From a virus: a stretch of 41,637 bases of DNA. Made by a program: the position numbers and the translations under genes. Below are positions 37,474-41,637 of this stretch, piece by piece (position 1 is the stretch's first letter; each line of letters opens with the position of its first letter). The notes under the pieces were generated by a model. It was not told where the DNA came from, ran no database searches, and saw nothing but the letters and a program-made list of their open reading frames with translations. Location of the stretch: IMG/VR virus record IMGVR_UViG_3300032093_000289, positions 1 to 41,637 of that record, one strand, 5' to 3'.

Positions 37474-38271
37474 GTGGCCATTTCGATTGCAAGTCTCAGG
37501 AAAGTGAAGGTGGATCAGCCGCCTCGCGTCCTGATCTACGGACCCCCGAAGATGGGGAAGACAACCCTGGCGTCCGAGTTCCCGGCGCCCGTGTTCCTGC
37601 AAACCGAGCAGGGGGAAAGCGGCGGCCTCGAGCTCGACTCGTTCGGCCACCTGCAAACCTACGCGGAAGTCGACGAGGCGCTGATCTCGCTGTTCAACGA
37701 GACGCACGCCTTCGCGACGCTCGTGGTCGACAGTCTGTCGGAGCTTGAGAAGCTGATCATCGCCGAGGCGTGCAAGCGCAACGGCTGGAAGAACATCGAG
37801 CAGCCTGGCTACGGCAAGGGCTACGTCGCCGCCGACGCCATCTGGCAGGAGTTCCTGACCGCGATCAACATGCTGCGCAGTCAGCGCGGCATGGCCGTGG
37901 TCCTGATCGCTCACGCCAGCATCGAGCGGTTCGACGATCCGCAGACGCAGTCCTACAGCCGCTATGACATCGACCTGCACAAGAACGTCCGGGCGCTGAT
38001 GCAGCGCGAGGTCGACGCTATCCTGCTGGTCAAGCAGGACGTCTCGCTCCTCAAGGAGAAGACCAGCTTCGGCGGCGAGCGCGCCATCGGCACCGGCGCC
38101 GCGCGCTGGATCTACTGCGAGGGCTCGCCCGCCTACACGGCCGGCAACCGCTACAACATGCCCGACAAGCTGTTGTTCCAACCGGGCAAGGGCTTCGCCG
38201 CCCTGGCCCCCTACTTCCCGCAACCGGCCGCCGGCGAGACCGCCCCGGCCAAGAAAGAGGAGGCGGCCTGA
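37474..38271 (+). CDS. Sak4-like AAA ATPase (phage recombinase-type)
   Basis: 265 aa, GTG start with AAGGGGAAGG upstream. Walker A GPPKMGKTT (23-31), Walker B-like TLVVDSLSELEK, and a conserved GKGYVAADAIWQEFLTAINM plus VVLIAHASIERF, typical of phage RecA-like/Sak4 (AAA_24) proteins. It likely works with the next protein in single-strand annealing or strand exchange. TGATG coupling to that gene. Confidence 0.82.
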   Translation: MAISIASLRKVKVDQPPRVLIYGPPKMGKTTLASEFPAPVFLQTEQGESGGLELDSFGHLQTYAEVDEALISLFNETHAFATLVVDSLSELEKLIIAEACKRNGWKNIEQPGYGKGYVAADAIWQEFLTAINMLRSQRGMAVVLIAHASIERFDDPQTQSYSRYDIDLHKNVRALMQREVDAILLVKQDVSLLKEKTSFGGERAIGTGAARWIYCEGSPAYTAGNRYNMPDKLLFQPGKGFAALAPYFPQPAAGETAPAKKEEAA

Positions 38272-38765
38272 TGGCTGACCTTGGAACCAACTTCGACCCC
38301 GCTTCGGCGCCGCCGAGCGACCGCGACTTCGACCTGATCCCCAACGGCTGGCAACCGGCGCAGGCCATCGAGTCCGACGTCTCGCCGACCAAGGACGGGA
38401 CCGGCACGATCGTCTCGTTCACCTTCGAGATCCTGTCCGGCCAGTACGAGCGCCGGCGCATCTGGAAGCGGATGAACGTGCAGAACAAGTCGGCCGAGGC
38501 GCAGGCCATCGGACAGCGCGAGCTTGCCGACCTGTGCCGGGCGCTCGGCCTGCCGTCCATGGCCAACACCGAGCAGGCGCACGGCAAGCCGCTGATGATC
38601 CGCGTCGGCGTCGAGAAGGGCAAGGACGGCTACGAGGACAAGAACACCGTCAAGGCGTTCAAGCCCTTCGAGCAGGCCGGGTTCGGAGGCGTGTTCGCGC
38701 ATGTCGCCGCGTCGGCTGGCGGCCCCGGCGCTGCTGCGACGGCCCGACCCTGGGGCAGCCGCTAG
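38271..38765 (+). CDS. DUF669 family, probable ssDNA-binding partner
   Basis: 164 aa. DUF669 pattern: GWQPAQAIESDVSPTKDGTG, then FEILSGQYERRRIWKRMNVQ and a C-terminal FKPFEQAGFGG tail. These proteins regularly pair with Sak4-type ATPases and are thought to bind single-stranded DNA. The gene ends before a strong hairpin. Confidence 0.8.
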   Translation: MADLGTNFDPASAPPSDRDFDLIPNGWQPAQAIESDVSPTKDGTGTIVSFTFEILSGQYERRRIWKRMNVQNKSAEAQAIGQRELADLCRALGLPSMANTEQAHGKPLMIRVGVEKGKDGYEDKNTVKAFKPFEQAGFGGVFAHVAASAGGPGAAATARPWGSR

Positions 38766-38773
38766 CCCTGCTT

Positions 38774-38813
38774 CCCCGGCGGGCCTGACTTCCAACGGCC
38801 TCGCCCGCCGGGG
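38774..38813. terminator. Strong intra-operon hairpin
   Basis: CCCCGGCGGGC (38774-38784) pairs perfectly with GCCCGCCGGGG (38803-38813), loop 18 bases, in the 94-base gap after the DUF669 gene. No T-run; could be partial terminator or processing site lowering downstream expression. Confidence 0.6.
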
Positions 38814-38859
38814 CTCCCATCCAACGCTCTGTCAAGAGCATCGCACGAGGACCGTGACG

Positions 38860-39072
38860 ATGAACGCTACCGCCTTGTCTGGCAACCAACCAGCCAACGA
38901 GACTCACTACGACGGCCAAGCCGCTGATTTAGGCTTCTGCGAAGACCTGATCAGCGGCATCGAAGAAGCCGAGGCCGCGTTCCGGCGTGGCAACCGCCCG
39001 GCCGGTGTCGCCGCCCTGGCCGCCGTCGACCGCATGCTGGCCGTCGCTGTCAAGCGGGTGGCCCATGGGTGA
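38860..39072 (+). CDS. Small early phage protein, unknown
   Basis: 70 aa from ATG 38860, GAGG upstream. Helical (FCEDLISGIEEAEAAFRRGN, then GVAALAAVDRMLAVAVKRV). Overlaps the next gene start by 8 bases. No family recognised. Confidence 0.6.
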   Translation: MNATALSGNQPANETHYDGQAADLGFCEDLISGIEEAEAAFRRGNRPAGVAALAAVDRMLAVAVKRVAHG

Positions 39073-39331
39073 GCCCGTCTCCGATCTCCCGGCCATGAAC
39101 GCCGCCGTCGATCGCTGGATCGAGGAGGCCAAGGTCCACGCGGACGGCCCGTTCCACCTGCGGCGCCGCTCGCTGTGGCTGGACGACATGCTCAAGAAGC
39201 TGGCGAACGCCGTCGACCGAGACATGGAGCCCCCGCCCCCGCTGCGCGGCGTGACCGTGTCCGACATTCACAGCGCGCAGGCCCGCCTGCTGGTGGCCGC
39301 GCGGGACATCGAGGAGGGCGCCCGTGGCTGA
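39065..39331 (+). CDS. Small early phage protein, unknown
   Basis: 88 aa. Helical with a central WLDDMLKKLANAVDRD and C-terminal IHSAQARLLVAARDIEEG. Overlaps genes on both sides by 8 bases each. No recognised family. Confidence 0.6.
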   Translation: MGEPVSDLPAMNAAVDRWIEEAKVHADGPFHLRRRSLWLDDMLKKLANAVDRDMEPPPPLRGVTVSDIHSAQARLLVAARDIEEGARG

Positions 39332-40277
39332 CCTTCCCGAGATTGTCCCGCTGACCACGGCCGCCATCTGGTCGGGCTGGGAACGCGAACAGGACCGCAG
39401 CCGCCGCACCTACGTCGGCGCCAGCGTCCTGGGCGACGAGTGCGAGCGCAAGCTCTGGTACTCGTTCCGCTGGGCGCACGAGCCCGAGGTGTTCGACGGC
39501 CGCAAGCTGCGGCTGTTCAACACCGGCCACGTCGAGGAGGACCGGCTGATCGCCGACCTTCGGCGGGCCGGGATCGACGTGCTGGACCGTGACCCGCAGA
39601 CCGGCGGCCAACTGGCCGTGACGTTCGCATGGGGCCACGGCGGCGGGCACATGGACGGCGTCGCCTACGGCGTGCCCGAGGCGCCCAAGACCGACCACGT
39701 CCTCGAAGCCAAGACGCACAATCACAAGTCCTTCACCGCCTTGAAGCGGCTGGGCGTCGCCGGCCACAAGCCCGTCCACATGGCGCAGATGCAAGTCTAC
39801 ATGCACCTGCACGGCACGACCCGCGCGCTCTACCTGGCCGTCAACAAGAACGACGACGAAATCTATACCGAGCGCGTCGAGTACGATCCGGCGCTGTCCC
39901 TGTCGCTCATGGTCAAGGCCGAGCGGATCATCGCCTCGCCCGTGCCGCCGACCAAGGCGCACGAGGACCCCGAGTCCAAGATGGCGTGGGGCTGTCAGTT
40001 CTGCCCGGCCCTGTCGCTCTGCCACCTGGGCGCCATGCCGCTGCGAAGCTGCAGAACCTGCCTGCACGCAACGCCGGAGCAGGACGGTGACGGCCGCTGG
40101 TCCTGCGACCGCCACAAGCGCGACCTGTCTCGCGAGGACCAAGAGGCCGGCTGTCCCAACCACCTGTTCATCCCCGCCCTCATTCCCGGCGAGCAGGACG
40201 ACGCCGACGAGGCGGGCGAGTGGGTGTCCTACCGCATGGCCGACGGCTCCGTCTGGCGGGATGGGGGTGGGGCGTGA
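39324..40277 (+). CDS. PD-(D/E)XK nuclease (Cas4/RecB-like)
   Basis: 317 aa, GTG start. The nuclease core reads GHMDGVAYG then HVLEAKTHNHKSF (Asp, ExK) and AQMQVYMHLHGTTRA. A C-terminal Cys-rich part follows (GCQFCPALSLCH, then SCRTCLHATPEQDGDG), possibly an Fe-S or zinc site as in Cas4-type exonucleases, with extra Cys. Likely the exonuclease partner of the Sak4/DUF669 recombination set. Confidence 0.8.
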   Translation: MADLPEIVPLTTAAIWSGWEREQDRSRRTYVGASVLGDECERKLWYSFRWAHEPEVFDGRKLRLFNTGHVEEDRLIADLRRAGIDVLDRDPQTGGQLAVTFAWGHGGGHMDGVAYGVPEAPKTDHVLEAKTHNHKSFTALKRLGVAGHKPVHMAQMQVYMHLHGTTRALYLAVNKNDDEIYTERVEYDPALSLSLMVKAERIIASPVPPTKAHEDPESKMAWGCQFCPALSLCHLGAMPLRSCRTCLHATPEQDGDGRWSCDRHKRDLSREDQEAGCPNHLFIPALIPGEQDDADEAGEWVSYRMADGSVWRDGGGA

Positions 40278-40891
40278 GGGTGCTTGTAGCCTGCGAATTC
40301 AGCGGCACGGTGCGCGACGCATTCCTCGCCCGCGGACACGACGCATGGTCATGCGACCTGTTGCCCGACGAGAAGGGCAGCAACCGCCACATTCGAGGCG
40401 ACGCACGGGCGATCCTGAATGACGGTTGGGACCTGCTCATGGTCGCTCACCCGCCTTGCACCCGCCTCTGCAACAGCGGCGTCCGGTGGCTGTCCACGCC
40501 GCCGCCGGGGCGCACGACGGAGAGCATGCGGGCCGAACTTGAGGACGGCGCGGCTCTGTTCTCCGACTTCTGGAACGCACCGATTGAGCGCGTCGCTGTC
40601 GAAAACCCGGTCATGCACAGGCACGCCAAGGCGCTGATCAGGAACTACGCCGAGCCGGCGCAGAGCATCCAGCCTTGGCAGTTCGGCCACGGCGAGACGA
40701 AGCGGACGTGCCTCTGGCTGAAGAACCTTCCGCCGCTGGCGCCCACGAACGTCGTCGCCGGCCGTGAGCAGCGGGTCCACCGTATGCCGCCGGGGCCGAA
40801 CCGCTGGGCGGAGCGTTCGCGCTTCTTCCCCGGCATCGCCGCGGCGATGGCCGAGCAATGGGGCGGCTGGGCGATGGGGCGGGCCGCATGA
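40274..40891 (+). CDS. C5-cytosine methyltransferase-like protein (short)
   Basis: 205 aa, GTG start coupled to the previous stop. Shows a motif I-like ACEFSGTVRDAF, motif IV-like AHPPCTRLCNSG (Pro-Cys) and motif VI-like VENPVMH of cytosine-5 methyltransferases. Functional enzymes are usually above 300 aa with a target-recognition domain; none is evident, so it may modify DNA with unusual specificity, act on nucleotides or be inactive. Its stop overlaps the helicase start. Confidence 0.68.
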   Translation: MRVLVACEFSGTVRDAFLARGHDAWSCDLLPDEKGSNRHIRGDARAILNDGWDLLMVAHPPCTRLCNSGVRWLSTPPPGRTTESMRAELEDGAALFSDFWNAPIERVAVENPVMHRHAKALIRNYAEPAQSIQPWQFGHGETKRTCLWLKNLPPLAPTNVVAGREQRVHRMPPGPNRWAERSRFFPGIAAAMAEQWGGWAMGRAA

Positions 40892-41637
40892 TCCAGCTTC
40901 GCCCGTATCAGGCCGCGGCCGTCGACGCCGTCATGGACTACTGGCGTGAGGGGGGCGGAAACCCCCTCGTGGACCTCGCCACCGGACTCGGGAAAAGCGT
41001 CGTCATCGCGTCGATGATCCGCGACCTGGTGACGACGTACCCCGACATGCGAGTCCTGGTCCTGGTTCACGTTCGGGAGCTCGTCTCTCAGGACTTCACC
41101 GCCCTGATCCGTCTGTGGCCCGACGCGCCGGCCGGCATCTACAGCGCCGGGCTGGGCCGCCGGGACACACACCACCGCATCACCTTCGCTGGCATTCAGA
41201 GCGTCTACAAGAAAGCCCGTGAACTGGGCCCGCGCGACCTGGTCCTGATCGACGAGGCGCACCTTGTCCCCAACGGCGGCGAGGGAATGTACCAGCGCCT
41301 GCTCACGGACCTGCGCGAGATGCGGCCGGACCTGCGCGTCGCCGGCTTCTCGGCCACGCCGTACCGCCTCGATAGCGGGCGGCTGGACAAGGGCGACGGG
41401 CGGCTGTTCGACAAGGTCGTCTACAGCTACGGGGTCGGCGCCGGGATCGACGACGGCTGGCTGTCGCCGCTGATCTCCAAGCGGGCGGCGAGCGAGATCG
41501 ACGTGGCCGGTGTCGCCCGGCGGGGTGGCGAGTTCGCACCCGGCGCGCTCGAGGCGGCGGCGGACACGGAGGCGCTGACGCGCGCGGCCGTCGAGGAGAT
41601 GATGGCGTTCGGGCAGGGGCGCCGGTCCTGGCTGGTG
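40888..41637 (+). CDS. SF2 DEAD/DEAH helicase, 5' part (continues at base 1)
   Basis: N-terminal 250 residues of the 542-aa helicase. Walker A is ATGLGKS (31-37), preceded by LRPYQ; DEAH is at residues 122-125 in LVLIDEAH and motif III is SATPYR from 155. Gene runs off the window end and, on the circular genome, continues from the duplicated position at the window start to 1132. ATGA overlap with the methyltransferase-like gene. Confidence 0.9.
   Translation, partial: MIQLRPYQAAAVDAVMDYWREGGGNPLVDLATGLGKSVVIASMIRDLVTTYPDMRVLVLVHVRELVSQDFTALIRLWPDAPAGIYSAGLGRRDTHHRITFAGIQSVYKKARELGPRDLVLIDEAHLVPNGGEGMYQRLLTDLREMRPDLRVAGFSATPYRLDSGRLDKGDGRLFDKVVYSYGVGAGIDDGWLSPLISKRAASEIDVAGVARRGGEFAPGALEAAADTEALTRAAVEEMMAFGQGRRSWLV
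41385..41637. repeat. Terminal redundancy, right copy (matches 1-253)
   Basis: Same 253 bases as the window start except T at 41511 (C at 127). See the left copy for meaning. Confidence 0.93.

Overview
The window is the essentially complete genome of a temperate, T7-like (podovirus-type) tailed phage of a GC-rich alphaproteobacterium. Bases 41385-41637 repeat bases 1-253 with one mismatch, so the window is one circular unit of about 41,384 bp cut inside a helicase gene and read slightly past its own start. The host call rests on strong GC-rich codon bias, a phage copy of GcrA (a cell-cycle regulator known from Alphaproteobacteria such as Caulobacter) and recurrent GANTC-containing repeats (the CcrM methylation site). 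I see no tRNA or rRNA gene, CRISPR array or insertion sequence.

Layout. (i) 36.2-41.6 kb continuing to 4.4 kb, rightward early genes: Cro-like repressor, RusA-type resolvase, Sak4-like AAA ATPase, DUF669-type protein, PD-(D/E)XK nuclease, C5-methyltransferase-like protein, SF2 helicase (across the cut), winged-helix protein, GcrA homologue and a primase/polymerase-helicase. (ii) 4.5-7.0 kb, leftward: dnaN sliding clamp, one unknown gene and two small membrane proteins. (iii) 6.96-7.45 kb: a locally AT-rich control region packed with GGCGTCACT-type repeats. (iv) 7.45-13.1 kb, rightward: HTH protein, probable small terminase, many small proteins, overlapping spanins, metallophosphoesterase, holin-like proteins and a GH108-type endolysin. 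(v) 13.3-32.9 kb, rightward virion module: large terminase, portal, scaffold, capsid, tail tubular proteins A and B, three internal (ejection) proteins and a tail fibre with an SGNH esterase domain. (vi) 33.1-36.7 kb, leftward lysogeny module: tyrosine integrase, excisionase-like HTH protein, small genes and a CI-like repressor.

The genes form a temperate phage that primes and unwinds its DNA with its own primase-helicase and clamp, but has no DNA or RNA polymerase and so must borrow the host's. T7-type architecture without a single-subunit RNA polymerase makes late transcription the open question. Six exact copies of GTGCGTTGAG, all on one strand and only in the late region, four of them 30-31 nt before start codons, look like its late promoter or regulatory element.

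The most striking feature is in the large terminase. It carries an intein directly in front of the last nuclease motif. Inside the intein, in a different reading frame and with its own ribosome-binding site, lies a 212-codon HNH endonuclease gene that fills the interval between the intein splicing blocks. Both frames stay open throughout.
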